This document shows, one piece after another, positions 30,510-40,745 of a DNA stretch of 64,000 nucleotides; the first letter of the stretch is position 1, and each line of letters begins with the position of its first letter. The translations under genes and the position numbers were made by a program. This DNA comes from Betaproteobacteria bacterium UBA5582 (GTDB lineage: Bacteria; Pseudomonadota; Gammaproteobacteria; Burkholderiales; Rhodocyclaceae). The stretch is from NCBI GenBank assembly GCA_002425245.1, contig DILW01000055.1:1-64000 (forward strand), written 5' to 3'. Under the pieces are notes generated by a model that did no database searches, was not told the DNA's origin, and saw only the letters and a list, made by a program, of their open reading frames with translations.

Positions 30510-32288
30510 ATGAGTACTTACACCGCACCGCTGCGTGACATGCAGTTCGTTCTCAAGGATATCGCCGGTCTTGACGAGATCTGCGCCTTGCCGGGCAACG
30601 AGGAATGTTCCGTTGACCTGGTCGAATCGATTCTTGAAGAAGCGGCCAAGTTCGCCAGCGGCGTGCTCGATCCGATCAACCGCAACGGCGACAATCAGGG
30701 CGCCGTGGTCAAGGACGGCGTGGTCACCACCTCGCCCGGTTTCAGGGACGCCTATCAGCTGTTCTGCGAGACTGGCTGGAACGCCATGCCCTTCTCGCCG
30801 GAATACGGCGGCCAGGGCCTGCCGGCGGCAGTGACGATGGCGGTCAACGAAATGTGGAAGTCGGCCAACATGGCTTTCGCCCTGTGCCCGATGCTTACCG
30901 GCGGCGCCATCGAGGCGATCGCCCACCATGCTTCCGACGAACTCAAGCAAAAGTACCTGCCGAAGATGGTCGAAGGCGTGTGGACCGGCACCATGAACCT
31001 GACCGAGCCGAACGCCGGTTCCGACCTGGCGGCGATCAGCACCAAGGCGAGAAAGCTCGACGACGGCACCTATCTGGTGACCGGCACCAAGATCTTCATC
31101 ACCTGGGGCGAAAACGACTGCGCCGAAAACATCATCCACCTGGTCCTCGCCCGCCTGCCGGACGCGCCGCCGGGACTGAAGGGCATCTCGCTGTTTCTGG
31201 TGCCGAAGTTCCTGGTCAATGACGACGGCTCGCTCGGCGCCCGCAACGACCTGATCTGCGCCTCGCTCGAACACAAGCTCGGCATCCACGGCAGCCCGAC
31301 GGCGGTGATGTCCTACGGCGACAAGGAAGGCGCCGTCGGCTACCTGATCGGCGAAGAGAACAAGGGCATCGGCTACATGTTCACGATGATGAACCACGCC
31401 CGCGTCAACGTCGGCCTGGAAGGCGTCGGCATCGCCGAGCGCGCCTACCAGCATGCGCTGTGGTACGCCAAGGAACGCATCCAGGGCGCCATCGTCGGCG
31501 ACAAGTCGGGCGAGAAGAAGCCGATCCTGCATCACCCCGATGTCCGCCGCCTGCTGATGGACGTCAAGTCGCGCACCGAAGCGATGCGCACCCTGGCCTA
31601 TTACGCCGCCGCCCAGATCGACAAGGCGCACGCCGGCGACGCCGCCGCGCAGGCGCGCATCGACCTGCTGACGCCGGTGGTCAAGGGCTGGAGCACCGAG
31701 CAGGGCGTCGAGCTGTCGTCGACCGCGCTGCAGGTCTTCGGTGGCGTCGGCTTCATCGAGGAAACCGGTGCCGCGCAGTACTACCGCGATTCCCGGATCA
31801 CCACCATCTACGAAGGGACGACGGCGATCCAGGCGAACGACCTGGTCGGCCGCAAGCTGGCGCGCGAAAAGGTGCCGGGCGCCGGCATGAAGGCGATGCT
31901 CGCCGAGATCAACGCCACCGCCGACGAACTCGCCGGTAATGCCGGTCTCGCCAACATCGCCGCCAACCTGAAGAACGGTGCCGCGGCGCTGACTGCCGCC
32001 GCTGACTGGATTCTCGCCAACTACAACGACAAGCCGCAGGCCGTGCATGCCGGTTCGGTGCCCTTCCTCAAGCTGACCGGCATCGTCGCCGGCGGCTGGC
32101 TGATGGCCAAGTCGGCCGGCGTTGCCGCAGCTCGCATCGCGGCCGGCGACAGCGACCCGTTCTACCGGGCCAAGCTGGCGACCGCCGAGTATTTCGCGAC
32201 GCACCAGCTGCCGTTCGCGGCGGCCTACGCGGCGGAAGTGATGGGTGGTGCCGAGGCCGTCTTCGGTCTCGCCGAAGACCTGTTCTGA
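30510..32288 (+). CDS. Acyl-CoA dehydrogenase, long (DmdC-like) type
   Basis: FAD-dependent acyl-CoA dehydrogenase, 592 residues, the long form with a C-terminal extension. N-terminal helical domain, then MNLTEPNAGSDLAAI and ITWGENDCAENI (FAD/substrate region). The second helical domain has QVFGGVGFIEETGAAQYYRD and the catalytic base Glu in IYEGTTAIQANDL. The extra ~130 C-terminal residues are typical of this subgroup, which includes methylmercaptopropionyl-CoA dehydrogenases but also general acyl-CoA enzymes; the substrate cannot be told from sequence. Electrons go to ETF, and the ETF-quinone oxidoreductase gene follows after eight bases. Confidence 0.92.
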   Translation: MSTYTAPLRDMQFVLKDIAGLDEICALPGNEECSVDLVESILEEAAKFASGVLDPINRNGDNQGAVVKDGVVTTSPGFRDAYQLFCETGWNAMPFSPEYGGQGLPAAVTMAVNEMWKSANMAFALCPMLTGGAIEAIAHHASDELKQKYLPKMVEGVWTGTMNLTEPNAGSDLAAISTKARKLDDGTYLVTGTKIFITWGENDCAENIIHLVLARLPDAPPGLKGISLFLVPKFLVNDDGSLGARNDLICASLEHKLGIHGSPTAVMSYGDKEGAVGYLIGEENKGIGYMFTMMNHARVNVGLEGVGIAERAYQHALWYAKERIQGAIVGDKSGEKKPILHHPDVRRLLMDVKSRTEAMRTLAYYAAAQIDKAHAGDAAAQARIDLLTPVVKGWSTEQGVELSSTALQVFGGVGFIEETGAAQYYRDSRITTIYEGTTAIQANDLVGRKLAREKVPGAGMKAMLAEINATADELAGNAGLANIAANLKNGAAALTAAADWILANYNDKPQAVHAGSVPFLKLTGIVAGGWLMAKSAGVAAARIAAGDSDPFYRAKLATAEYFATHQLPFAAAYAAEVMGGAEAVFGLAEDLF

Positions 32289-32296
32289 GCGCCATC

Positions 32297-33934
32297 ATGC
32301 GTACCGATCGCGATGCGATGGAGTACGACGTCGTGATCGTCGGCGGCGGCCCTGCGGGGCTGACCGCGGCGATCCGCGTCAAGCAGCAGGCGGCGGCCGC
32401 TGGCCGTGAGCTGTCGGTCTGCCTGCTCGAGAAGGGCTCGGAAATCGGCGCCCACATCCTGTCCGGCGCCGTCATCGAAACCCGCGCCCTGGCCGAGTTG
32501 TTTCCCGACTGGCAGGAACGCGGCGCGCCGCTCAACACGCCGGCCGGCGAGGACCGTTTCCTGTTCCTCACCGAAGGCGGTTCGTTCAAGCTGCCGACGC
32601 CGCCGCAGATGGCCAACCACGGCAACTACATCGTCAGCCTGGGCAACTTCTGCCGCTGGCTGGGCGAGCAGGCGGAAGCGCTCGGCGTCGAGATCTATCC
32701 CGGTTTTGCCGCCGCCGAAGTGCTCTACCACGAGGACGGCTCGGTCAAGGGTGTCGCCACCGGCGACCTCGGCATCGGCAAGGACGGCCAGCCCGGCCAC
32801 AACTTCCAGCCGGGCATGGAATTGCACGCGCGGCAGACGATCTTCGCCGAGGGCTGCCGCGGTTCGCTGACCGGCGAACTGTTCGAGCGCTTCAATCTGC
32901 GCGACGGCGCCGATCCGCAGACCTACGGCATCGGCATCAAGGAACTGTGGGAAATCGATCCGGCGAAACACCAGCCGGGGCTGATCGTGCACTCGGTCGG
33001 CTGGCCGCTGGCCAACGACACCTATGGCGGTTCTTTCCTTTACCACCTGGAAAACAACCTGGTCGCCGTCGGCTTCGTCGTCGGCCTCGACTACCGGAAT
33101 CCCTGGCTGTCGCCGTTCGAGGAATTCCAGCGCTACAAGACGCATCCGGCGATCCGCGGCTTTTTCGAAGGCGGCCGGCGCATCTCCTACGGCGCCCGCG
33201 CACTTTCGGAAGGCGGCTTCCAGTCGCTGCCCCGGCTGACCTTCCCGGGCGGCCTGCTGGTCGGTGATACCGCCGGCTTCCTCAACGTGCCGAAGATCAA
33301 GGGTACGCACATGGCGATGCAGTCGGCCATGCTCGCCGCCGATGCCGTCGTCGCGTTGCTGAGCAATGCCGAAGGCGGGCAGGAAGCTCATGCCTACCCG
33401 CAAGCCCTGCGCGACAACTGGCTGTGGGATGAACTCTACCGGGTGCGCAACGTGCGTCCGGCGTTCAAGTGGGGGCTGTGGGGCGGCCTTGCCTACGGTG
33501 CGCTCGACACCTTCCTGTTCCGCGGCAAGGCGCCGTGGACCATGGCGCATCACGACGACCACACGCAACTGGGCGACAAGTCGGCCTACGCGAAGATCGA
33601 CTATCCGAAGCCGGATGGCAAGCTGACCTTCGACCGCCTGTCGTCGGTCTTCCTGTCGGCGACCAATCACGAGGAAAATCAGCCCAGTCACCTGCGGCTG
33701 AAGGACGCGTCGGTACCGGTGTCGATCAATTACGCGAAGTACGGTGCGCCGGAAACCCGTTACTGCCCGGCCGGCGTTTATGAAATCCTCGGCGAGGACG
33801 AAGGTGCGCCGCGTTTGCAGATCAACGCCCAGAACTGCCTGCACTGCAAGACCTGCGACATCAAGGACCCGACCCAGAACATCGTATGGACGGTGCCGGA
33901 AGGTGGCGGCGGGCCGAACTATCCGAACATGTGA
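32297..33934 (+). CDS. Electron transfer flavoprotein-ubiquinone oxidoreductase
   Basis: Monotopic inner-membrane flavoprotein with one 4Fe-4S cluster, 545 residues, passing electrons from ETF to ubiquinone. FAD site YDVVIVGGGPAGLTAAIRV near the N-terminus; the quinone/membrane-binding region lies in the middle; second FAD motif GGLLVGDTAGFLNVPKIKGTH. The C-terminal cluster ligands are in NAQNCLHCKTCDIKDP with ITWTVPEGG-like IVWTVPEGGGGP. It completes, with the preceding dehydrogenase, a route from acyl-CoA to the quinone pool; etfAB are not in this window. Confidence 0.96.
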   Translation: MRTDRDAMEYDVVIVGGGPAGLTAAIRVKQQAAAAGRELSVCLLEKGSEIGAHILSGAVIETRALAELFPDWQERGAPLNTPAGEDRFLFLTEGGSFKLPTPPQMANHGNYIVSLGNFCRWLGEQAEALGVEIYPGFAAAEVLYHEDGSVKGVATGDLGIGKDGQPGHNFQPGMELHARQTIFAEGCRGSLTGELFERFNLRDGADPQTYGIGIKELWEIDPAKHQPGLIVHSVGWPLANDTYGGSFLYHLENNLVAVGFVVGLDYRNPWLSPFEEFQRYKTHPAIRGFFEGGRRISYGARALSEGGFQSLPRLTFPGGLLVGDTAGFLNVPKIKGTHMAMQSAMLAADAVVALLSNAEGGQEAHAYPQALRDNWLWDELYRVRNVRPAFKWGLWGGLAYGALDTFLFRGKAPWTMAHHDDHTQLGDKSAYAKIDYPKPDGKLTFDRLSSVFLSATNHEENQPSHLRLKDASVPVSINYAKYGAPETRYCPAGVYEILGEDEGAPRLQINAQNCLHCKTCDIKDPTQNIVWTVPEGGGGPNYPNM

Positions 33935-33993
33935 TACCGACTCTGCGCAAGAGACCCAGGGAGAACAGCAAACGACTTGAGTCTCTTTCCTTC

Positions 33994-34018
33994 ACGGGGC
34001 CACGGGCCCCGTTTTTTT
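33994..34018 (+). terminator. Intrinsic terminator after the ETF-quinone oxidoreductase gene
   Basis: ACGGGGCC (33994-34001), loop ACG, GGCCCCGT (34005-34012) and seven T. Strong terminator. Confidence 0.93.
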
Positions 34019-34093
34019 GCCTTTTACAAAAATTGATTTCTGCTGCGCATCGGCAGATTATGATTGAAAGCCGTCTTGGACGATAATCACGGC

Positions 34094-35170
34094 ATGCGCA
34101 TGTTGAACAACAACCCGTTCCGGGTGCCCGGTCTGCTCGGCAAGCTGGGCATGATGACCTCGATCCGCGATACCGAATTGCTGGAACAGAGCCTGCTGCG
34201 TACGCTCGGTCCGCTACTCGGCGTGCTCGACACTTCGCTATACCGCCTCGATGACGGCCAGTTGCTGGCGCGGGTGATTCACTATCATCGTTCCAAGGTG
34301 GTCGAGGCCGACGGCGTGGCCCGGCTTGTCGAGCGGATTGAGGAAGTGGTCCAGCTTTCCGAGGTGTCGCCCGAGGTGATCGCTCTCACCGAAAACGTTC
34401 GTTTGCTGGGCAAGCCCTGCGCCCGCGCACTGGATGGCGAAATGCTGATGGCCTATCCTCTGCTCGGCGGTGACGAGGTCTGTGGTTACTTTGTCTTTCG
34501 CCGTGACCGCGAGGCCTCGCCCAACGAGGATGCGACCATCCGTGGCGTGCTCGAAGTCTTTTCCAATTACTACGCACTACTCGATGTCAGCCAGCGCGAC
34601 CGGCTGACCGGCTTGCTCAACCGGCAGGCACTGGAAAACAATTTCGAGCGGATCTGGACCGCGATGTCCCGGCCGGATGCCTACCATGAGCGGGCCGACG
34701 GCCGTCGGCACAGCAAGCATGCGGACAAGTTCTGGCTGGCGGTGATCGATATCGACCACTTCAAGCGGATCAACGACTCCTTTGGTCATATGGTCGGCGA
34801 CGAAATCCTGCTGCTGGCAACCCGAGTGATGCAGCACACTTTCCGCTCGTCGGACCTGCTTTACCGCTATGGCGGCGAGGAATTCGTCGCCATCATCTCG
34901 GCCGAAAACGAGGCCATTGCGCGCAATGTTTTCGAACGTGTGCGCCTGGCCATCGAGGCACACGTCTTTCCGCGGATCGAGGCAATGACGATCAGCATCG
35001 GTTACGCCGAGGTGGATCCCGATGTGCTTCCAGTCGAGGTGCTCAGCCGTGCCGACCGCAGCCTCTACCAGGCCAAGCAGGACGGGCGCAACCGGGTGTA
35101 CGACTTCAGCGAACTAGTCGCGCGCGGCACTTTTGCCAGCCCGAGTTACGGCGAAACCGAGCTGTTCTAG
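34094..35170 (+). CDS. Diguanylate cyclase with N-terminal GAF-like sensor domain
   Basis: 358 residues from ATG 34094 (ATG 34100 and TTG 34064 are alternatives; a TATGAT box at 34059-34064 argues against the TTG). Residues 10-160 look like a GAF-type sensor without membrane helices. The C-terminal GGDEF domain has DRLTGLLNR, DIDHFKRIND and active site GGEEF; RSSD five residues before it is an intact I-site for c-di-GMP product inhibition. It should therefore be active. It converges on the five-gene relay operon encoding two c-di-GMP hydrolase proteins, its TAG stop interlocking with the hemerythrin-kinase stop. Confidence 0.93.
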   Translation: MRMLNNNPFRVPGLLGKLGMMTSIRDTELLEQSLLRTLGPLLGVLDTSLYRLDDGQLLARVIHYHRSKVVEADGVARLVERIEEVVQLSEVSPEVIALTENVRLLGKPCARALDGEMLMAYPLLGGDEVCGYFVFRRDREASPNEDATIRGVLEVFSNYYALLDVSQRDRLTGLLNRQALENNFERIWTAMSRPDAYHERADGRRHSKHADKFWLAVIDIDHFKRINDSFGHMVGDEILLLATRVMQHTFRSSDLLYRYGGEEFVAIISAENEAIARNVFERVRLAIEAHVFPRIEAMTISIGYAEVDPDVLPVEVLSRADRSLYQAKQDGRNRVYDFSELVARGTFASPSYGETELF

Positions 35171-36597
35171 GTCGCCGCCGGTTGCTCGATCGGCAGCCAG
35201 ATGCGGAAAGTCGTTCCCTTGCCCGGCTCGCTTTGCACGTCCAGCCGACCGTGGTGGCGTTTGACGATGATGTCGTAGGAAATCGACAAGCCGAGCCCGG
35301 TCCCTTTGCCGACCGGTTTGGTCGTGAAGAAGGGCTCGAAAATGCGTTCGCGTGTTTCCGGCGACATCCCGCACCCGGTATCCTCGATCTCGAACCACAC
35401 CTGATCGCCTTCGGTGCCGGAACGCACGAATATCTTGCCGCGCTCGGGAATGGCCTGGGCGGCGTTCACCAGCAGGTTCATGAACACCTGGTTCAGTTGC
35501 GCGGGCACACAGTCGACTTCGGGAACCTCGCCAAGCTCGACAATGACGTCGGCCTTGTACTTGAGTTCGTTGCGCACCACGTTGAGCGTACTGTGCATGG
35601 CCGAATTGAGGTCGGCCCGCTGACGTTCGGCCTGATCGATACGGGAGAAGTCCTTCAAATCCTGAACGATGCGGGTGACCCGGTCGAGGCCTTCCTGCGA
35701 TTCCGCGAGCAGCGACGGCAGGTCTTCACGCAGGAACTCCAGATCGGCGGCCTGCCGCGCGGCGGCGATCGCCTCTGGCTGCCCGCTTTCGTAGGCTGTG
35801 ATCAGGTTCAGCAAATTGGTGGTGTAGCCTTTCAGCGAGCCGAGATTGGAATTGACGAAGCCGATCGGATTGTTGATCTCGTGGGCGACGCCCGCTGCCA
35901 GCTGACCGATGGCCGCCATTTTCTCCGACTGCAGCAGTTGTTGCTGGGCCAGTCGAACCTGGGAGAGCAGGGACTTCATTTCGGCATGCTCGGTCGCCAG
36001 TTTCTGGTTGGCGATGGCCAGTTCGTGCGTGCGGGCCTCGACCTTGGCTTCCAGGTTGCGGTTGAGCTCGGTCAGCGCATCGTTGCGGGCGCTGATGATG
36101 CGATAGAGCGAGGCCATGGCGTCGAGCATGCTCGACGTCGCGGGGTCGGTGGTGATCTTCGCGGCCATGTCGTAGGCCGCTTGCGGCGTGTTGCCACCGC
36201 GGATCAACTCGATCTGGCGGACCATGGCCTTGTCCATGCCCAGAATGTGCTGGGCCAGCCAGCTGGTCAGGAAATTGAGCAGGTATTCGAGGTCGCTTCC
36301 ATCCACTGATGAGGCGCGCAGTCGCACGACCTGCTCGGCAAAGCTGCGATGGACGGCGACGTGTCGGTCGACAAAACGCGGGTCGCACTGATTCTCGGCC
36401 ATCAGGGCTTCTTCGTTGGCAAAGTGCACCACTGCGTAATTCACCAACTGGTCGAGTACCTGGGTCACTGTCTCCGGCGAGGCATATTTCGACTCAAGGT
36501 CGATCAGCGCATTGATGATGCGCACCAGTTCCTGGTGCTCGTTATCGACCTGCGTCTCGCCGGTCACGTAGCGGTGGTCCCAGACAAAGGCGTCCAT
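35167..36597 (-). CDS. Bacteriohemerythrin-histidine kinase fusion
   Basis: 476 residues from the ATG at 36597, which has GAGGAG five bases upstream; the longer frame runs into the preceding gene. Residues 1-130 are a hemerythrin domain with all seven di-iron ligands: His21, His58, Glu62, His79, His83, His117 and Asp122. A coiled coil (150-225) leads to the dimerisation domain with His239 ([18 protein letters not shown]) and an ATPase domain with CGMSPETR and [12 protein letters not shown]. There is no membrane segment, so it should sense O2, NO or redox state in the cytoplasm. Last gene of the relay operon; its kinase half is paralogous to the PAS/GAF kinase three genes upstream. Confidence 0.94.
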   Translation of the reverse strand: MDAFVWDHRYVTGETQVDNEHQELVRIINALIDLESKYASPETVTQVLDQLVNYAVVHFANEEALMAENQCDPRFVDRHVAVHRSFAEQVVRLRASSVDGSDLEYLLNFLTSWLAQHILGMDKAMVRQIELIRGGNTPQAAYDMAAKITTDPATSSMLDAMASLYRIISARNDALTELNRNLEAKVEARTHELAIANQKLATEHAEMKSLLSQVRLAQQQLLQSEKMAAIGQLAAGVAHEINNPIGFVNSNLGSLKGYTTNLLNLITAYESGQPEAIAAARQAADLEFLREDLPSLLAESQEGLDRVTRIVQDLKDFSRIDQAERQRADLNSAMHSTLNVVRNELKYKADVIVELGEVPEVDCVPAQLNQVFMNLLVNAAQAIPERGKIFVRSGTEGDQVWFEIEDTGCGMSPETRERIFEPFFTTKPVGKGTGLGLSISYDIIVKRHHGRLDVQSEPGKGTTFRIWLPIEQPAAT

Positions 36598-36622
36598 GTT
36601 TCTCCTCGTTGCGCTGGGTGCT

Positions 36623-37177
36623 TCAGTTTTCGTCGTCAAGGACAACCGAGCCGTCCGGTCCCCAATTGACGCGCGTGATACCCGGTTCCAGCCGCTCCAG
36701 CCGTTCCGCTTCGACCTGTTCGGCGGTCTTGTCGCCCATTTCCATGCGCACCAGATCGGCCAGCTGGCGGTTTTCCAGCAGCAGTTCGCGGTGGGCCAGG
36801 GCCTGGGCAATGGCCGACATCAGCTCGTAATCGTTCCACGGCTTGCCGACGAAACGTTCGATGCCGACTTCGTTGACCGCACGAACCAGTGCATTCAGGT
36901 CGGCATAGCCGGACAGGATCAGCCGGGCGGCGTCGGGCTGGATGGCCCGGGCCTGCTTCAGGAATTCGATGCCATCCATTTCCGGCATCCGGTAGTCGCT
37001 GATGAACAGGTCGAATTCCTCCTGTCGAGCGCGCTTCAGCGCTTCGCTGGGCAACTCGCAGGCCACGACTTCGAGCGCGAACTGCTTGGTGCCATAGACG
37101 CAGGGGGCGGCCCGCAGCAGTCGTTGCAGGGCTTTCAGGATGGAGGTTTCGTCGTCGACGATCAGGATGCGGCTCAT
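36623..37177 (-). CDS. Stand-alone receiver protein with short C-terminal tail
   Basis: 184 residues: a receiver domain (acidic pair VDDE, Asp61 in FISDYRMPEMDG, LSGYADLNAL, GKPWND) and a ~60-residue tail with a helix (HRELLLENRQLADLVRMEM) and a terminal segment ITRVNWGPDGSVVLDDEN. There is no DNA-binding or enzymatic output. It overlaps the HD-GYP gene upstream by four bases and ends 25 bp before the hemerythrin kinase. It could shuttle phosphate between proteins of the operon or act by protein binding. Confidence 0.87.
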   Translation of the reverse strand: MSRILIVDDETSILKALQRLLRAAPCVYGTKQFALEVVACELPSEALKRARQEEFDLFISDYRMPEMDGIEFLKQARAIQPDAARLILSGYADLNALVRAVNEVGIERFVGKPWNDYELMSAIAQALAHRELLLENRQLADLVRMEMGDKTAEQVEAERLERLEPGITRVNWGPDGSVVLDDEN

Positions 37178-38490
37178 TTTTCTTCCTGGCGAATGTGGAC
37201 CGTGAGGTTGTATTGCTCGACCTGTTCCAGGCGCTCCAGCTGGGCGATGATCTCGGCCTTGAGGACGCTGCCGGTGGCGAGCAGCAGGTAGCCGTCCCGG
37301 TGCATCAGGTCGCGGCTGACGACCATGCCGGGCTTCAGGTGCATGGTGCGCAAAGGGAGTTCGACCGGCCCGGTCTTCAGTGTCTCGGCAATCATCGGCA
37401 CGAACATATCGACCACCGCGGGGTCATAGCGCCGGCCGCGGTTCTCGATCAGGAAATCGAGCGCATCGGCTGGTTTCAGCGGCCGCTGTACCAGCGTGCC
37501 GACCTGTAGTGCGTCATAGTCGTTGGCCACCGCCAGCAAGCGCGCCCCCTGGGGAATGGCGATGCCGGCCAGGTGGTCCGGGTAGCCGCTGCCGTCGTAG
37601 AGCTCGTGATGGTGGCGGACGATCAGCGCTGCGTCGCGGAAGCGTTCGATGCCGAGCAGGAGGTTCTGGCCGATGACCGGGTGCTTCATTACCAGCGTGC
37701 GTTGTTCGGCGCCGAGCAGGTTGTAGGGTTTGCCGAGCAACTCGTCGGGCAGGCCGAGCTTGCCGATGTCGTGGAGCAGGCCGGCGAGCATGATGTTCTG
37801 GACCTCGGCTTCGCCCAGGTCGAGCCGCCTGGCCAGCTTGCGCGCGTTCTCGGCGACGCGCCGGCCGTGGCCGGCCAACTGCTTGCCGGCGGGGCCACTG
37901 CGCAGCTCGATCAGGCCGGCGAAGACCTGGACGCTGGTCATGAAGGATTTCTTCAATTCACCATGCGCCTGCTCGACAAAGGCCAGGGCCTGGCTCAATT
38001 CGGCCGTACGTTCGGCGACTTTCTGTTCCAGGCTGGCATTGAGGGTTTTCAGTTCCTCGTTCTGCGTTTGTGTAAGCGCGGTCAGGCGCCGGTTCTCGGA
38101 CTCCAGTCGCTGCCGTTCCAGGGCTTCGCGGACAACGCTCTGAATCTCGTTGTCGTCCCAGGGTTTGGCGATGTAGCGATAAATCTCCCCCTCGTTGATC
38201 GCCGCCACGGTGGAGCTGATGTCGGCATAACCGGTGAGCAGGATGCGTATGATCTGCGGCCAGTGCTGGCGGACCTGCTTGAGGAAGGTGGCTCCGTCCA
38301 TTTCCGGCATGCGCATGTCGGAAATGATCAGGTCGACCGTTTCGCGTTCGAGGATTTCCAGGCCGGCGGCGCCGCTTTCGGCCGTCAGGATGCGGTAGCC
38401 CTGCGGACGAAACAGGCGGCGGAGGGCGGACAGGATGCTCGCTTCGTCGTCGACGAGGAGCAGGGTGGGGGCGTCGCGGGCTTCGCTCAT
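37174..38490 (-). CDS. REC-HD-GYP response regulator (RpfG-like c-di-GMP phosphodiesterase)
   Basis: 438 residues. N-terminal receiver with Asp58 (IISDMRMPEMDG) and LTGYADISS...AKPWDD; coiled coil (125-175); HD-GYP domain with HDIGKLGLPDELL and HHELYDGSGYP, both metal- and GYP-motif complete. The predicted role is hydrolysis of c-di-GMP when phosphorylated. The C-terminal ~90 residues (MHLKPGMVVSRDL...) match the extension seen in many HD-GYP regulators. Four-base overlaps join it to its neighbours on both sides. Confidence 0.93.
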   Translation of the reverse strand: MSEARDAPTLLLVDDEASILSALRRLFRPQGYRILTAESGAAGLEILERETVDLIISDMRMPEMDGATFLKQVRQHWPQIIRILLTGYADISSTVAAINEGEIYRYIAKPWDDNEIQSVVREALERQRLESENRRLTALTQTQNEELKTLNASLEQKVAERTAELSQALAFVEQAHGELKKSFMTSVQVFAGLIELRSGPAGKQLAGHGRRVAENARKLARRLDLGEAEVQNIMLAGLLHDIGKLGLPDELLGKPYNLLGAEQRTLVMKHPVIGQNLLLGIERFRDAALIVRHHHELYDGSGYPDHLAGIAIPQGARLLAVANDYDALQVGTLVQRPLKPADALDFLIENRGRRYDPAVVDMFVPMIAETLKTGPVELPLRTMHLKPGMVVSRDLMHRDGYLLLATGSVLKAEIIAQLERLEQVEQYNLTVHIRQEEK

Positions 38491-40745
38491 TGTTTTTTCT
38501 CCTGGGCGGCGCTGGTGTCGGGGTGAATCGGCAGGGTGACGCGGAAGGTCGTACCAACACCGGGTTGGCTGTCCACGGTGATCTGACCCTGATGGCGGCG
38601 GACGATGTTATAGGAGACCGAGAGCCCGAGACCGGTGCCCTTGCCCACCGCTTTGGTCGTGAAGAAGGGCTCGAAAATGCGGCGCAGGTTTTCCGGTGGA
38701 ATGCCCTTGCCAGTATCGGTGATCTCGATGATCACCTTGTCCTCATCCTGACGGCGGGTACGGATGGTGATCGTGCCTTTTTGCTCGATCGCATGGCCGG
38801 CGTTGACCAGCAGGTTCATGAACACCTGGTTGAGTTGCGAGATCAGGCAATAGACTGGCGGGATGTCGCCATATTCCTTGATCACCTGACATTTGTACTT
38901 GAGTTCGTTCCAGACGATGTTCAGGGTCGAGTCCAGGCCCTGGTGCAGGTCGGCTTCCTGCCATTCCTGCTCGCCGACACGGGCGAAGGTCTTCAGGTCC
39001 TGAACGATCTTGCGGACACGGCTGATCCCGTCCTTGGATTCGGCGAGCAGCTTGAAGATGTCCTCGCGAACGAAATCGAAATCGCGTTCCTCGCGCAATT
39101 GCTCGATCGCTTTCAGGTTGGGGCAGTTTTCTCCCTGTTGGCTTGCGGCGTTGGCGTAGGCGTCGAGGATGGTCATCAGATCGTCGAGGTAGCCGGTCAG
39201 CGTACCCAGGTTGGAATGGACGAAGCCGATCGGATTGTTCAGTTCGTGGGCGATGCCGGCGGCCAGTTGGCCGATCGAGGCCATTTTTTCCGATTGCAGC
39301 AACTGGCTGTTGGCTTCCTCCAGGCGTTTGTTCAATTGTTGCTGGTGGGCCAGGTTGTCGGCGATCAGAATTTGCTGTTGCTTGCGCTCGGTGATGTCGG
39401 TCAGCACCCCGTCATAGAACAATACTTGCCCGTTCTCGTCGCGGCTGACCTTGGTCCGGTCGACCACCCAGACCACCCGCCCGTCGGCGGTGATCAGGCG
39501 GTATTCCTGTTCGTAGCCGGCAACGCCGGTTGTGGTATGGCGCATCACCTCGTCACCGATGCGGGCCCGGTCGTCGGGGTGCACAATGCTGGCGAAATCG
39601 GGCCGGCTGGATTGCAGTTGTTCCGGGGTGTAGCCCCACTGGCTGATGTTTTCCGATACGAAAACCACCGGCCAGCCGTCGCTGGGAGCCCAGCGAAAGC
39701 ACACCACCGGGCTGGCATTGACGACCTGCATGGCCAGCCGCAGGGCACGGTCGACGCGCTGGCGGCGAACGATGCGCCAGGTTTCGTTGGCGATCAACTG
39801 CAGCGTTTCGACATCGTGGATCGTATAGCTTTCTGCCTTGTTGCCGACGCCGGCCATCAGGCGGACAACGCCATCCTCGACCACCGGCACGCTGATCAGC
39901 CGGGTCAGGACGGAGTGACCATCGGGTAGTCCGCGGCGATTGGCGGCGTTGGCATAATCGTTGACCACGAGAGGTTCGCGCGTTCGTGCGGCATCTGCCC
40001 AGATGCCGGCCTCGCTGATTGGATAGTGGCGTTCGGGGACCGCGGTGCAGTAGTTCTCCAGCGTGCTATGCGACCAGGCCACCAGTTCAATGCTCTCCTC
40101 ATCGTCGTTGACCAGATGCATGAAGCTGATCCGGCTGTCGGTGAGTACTTCCGCACGCTCCAGGGCGTACTGCATGAAATCGTGTTCGTTGAGGGTTTCC
40201 GCCTTCTGTGGCAATTCGATCAGCGCCAGCGATCGGCTGACCTGTTGGGCGAATTGCCGCTCGGCAATCTGGCGCTGGGTGATGTCCTCGATGACCACGG
40301 TGAAATAATCGACCTCGCCGTTGTTCCGCCGGACGGCGCGTGCCGCCAGACTGACGAAGACAATGCCGCCGTCGGCGCGGACGAAGCGCTTTTCCAGGTT
40401 GAATCCGTCACGCTCGCCGTTCAGGACGCTGTTGAACAGCTTGATGTTGAATTCCCGGTCATCGGGGTGGGTCAGGGTGATCCAGTCGCACTGCGTCAGA
40501 TATGTCTCGTTGTAGCCGAGCATGCGGCACAGCGCCGGGTTGACCTCGACCCAGTGGCGATCGACGCTGGAGCGGGCCATGCCGACCGTGGCGTGGTCGA
40601 AAAATGCACGGAACTGGCGCTTGTTGTGCTGCAGTCGGGTCAGCAGCAGGCGCGGCAGGATCAGCGCCAGGAGGCTGATCAGGCCGAGCAGGGCAAACAG
40701 GTGCCAGGTCAGGCTGGATGCACTGCCGGGGTCGCTCGGGTTCAT
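38487..40745 (-). CDS. Membrane-anchored PAS-GAF-PAS histidine kinase
   Basis: 752 residues. One N-terminal membrane helix (about 13-33), PAS with PAC (45-165), GAF (190-340), a second PAS (350-465), dimerisation domain with His500 ([18 protein letters not shown]) and ATPase domain ([34 protein letters not shown]). The kinase half closely resembles that of the hemerythrin kinase in the same operon, suggesting duplication and new sensors. Four-base overlaps on both sides. Confidence 0.92.
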   Translation of the reverse strand: MNPSDPGSASSLTWHLFALLGLISLLALILPRLLLTRLQHNKRQFRAFFDHATVGMARSSVDRHWVEVNPALCRMLGYNETYLTQCDWITLTHPDDREFNIKLFNSVLNGERDGFNLEKRFVRADGGIVFVSLAARAVRRNNGEVDYFTVVIEDITQRQIAERQFAQQVSRSLALIELPQKAETLNEHDFMQYALERAEVLTDSRISFMHLVNDDEESIELVAWSHSTLENYCTAVPERHYPISEAGIWADAARTREPLVVNDYANAANRRGLPDGHSVLTRLISVPVVEDGVVRLMAGVGNKAESYTIHDVETLQLIANETWRIVRRQRVDRALRLAMQVVNASPVVCFRWAPSDGWPVVFVSENISQWGYTPEQLQSSRPDFASIVHPDDRARIGDEVMRHTTTGVAGYEQEYRLITADGRVVWVVDRTKVSRDENGQVLFYDGVLTDITERKQQQILIADNLAHQQQLNKRLEEANSQLLQSEKMASIGQLAAGIAHELNNPIGFVHSNLGTLTGYLDDLMTILDAYANAASQQGENCPNLKAIEQLREERDFDFVREDIFKLLAESKDGISRVRKIVQDLKTFARVGEQEWQEADLHQGLDSTLNIVWNELKYKCQVIKEYGDIPPVYCLISQLNQVFMNLLVNAGHAIEQKGTITIRTRRQDEDKVIIEITDTGKGIPPENLRRIFEPFFTTKAVGKGTGLGLSVSYNIVRRHQGQITVDSQPGVGTTFRVTLPIHPDTSAAQEKKQ

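Noticed and set aside
29859..32204. A 781-codon open frame antisense to the acyl-CoA dehydrogenase and reaching the hybrid kinase
   Set aside because: Shadow of two well-supported genes; contains no recognisable domain.
34064..34093. TTG start ten codons before the diguanylate cyclase ATG
   Set aside because: It overlaps a TATGAT-like box and has no ribosome site; the ATG pair at 34094/34100 is more likely.
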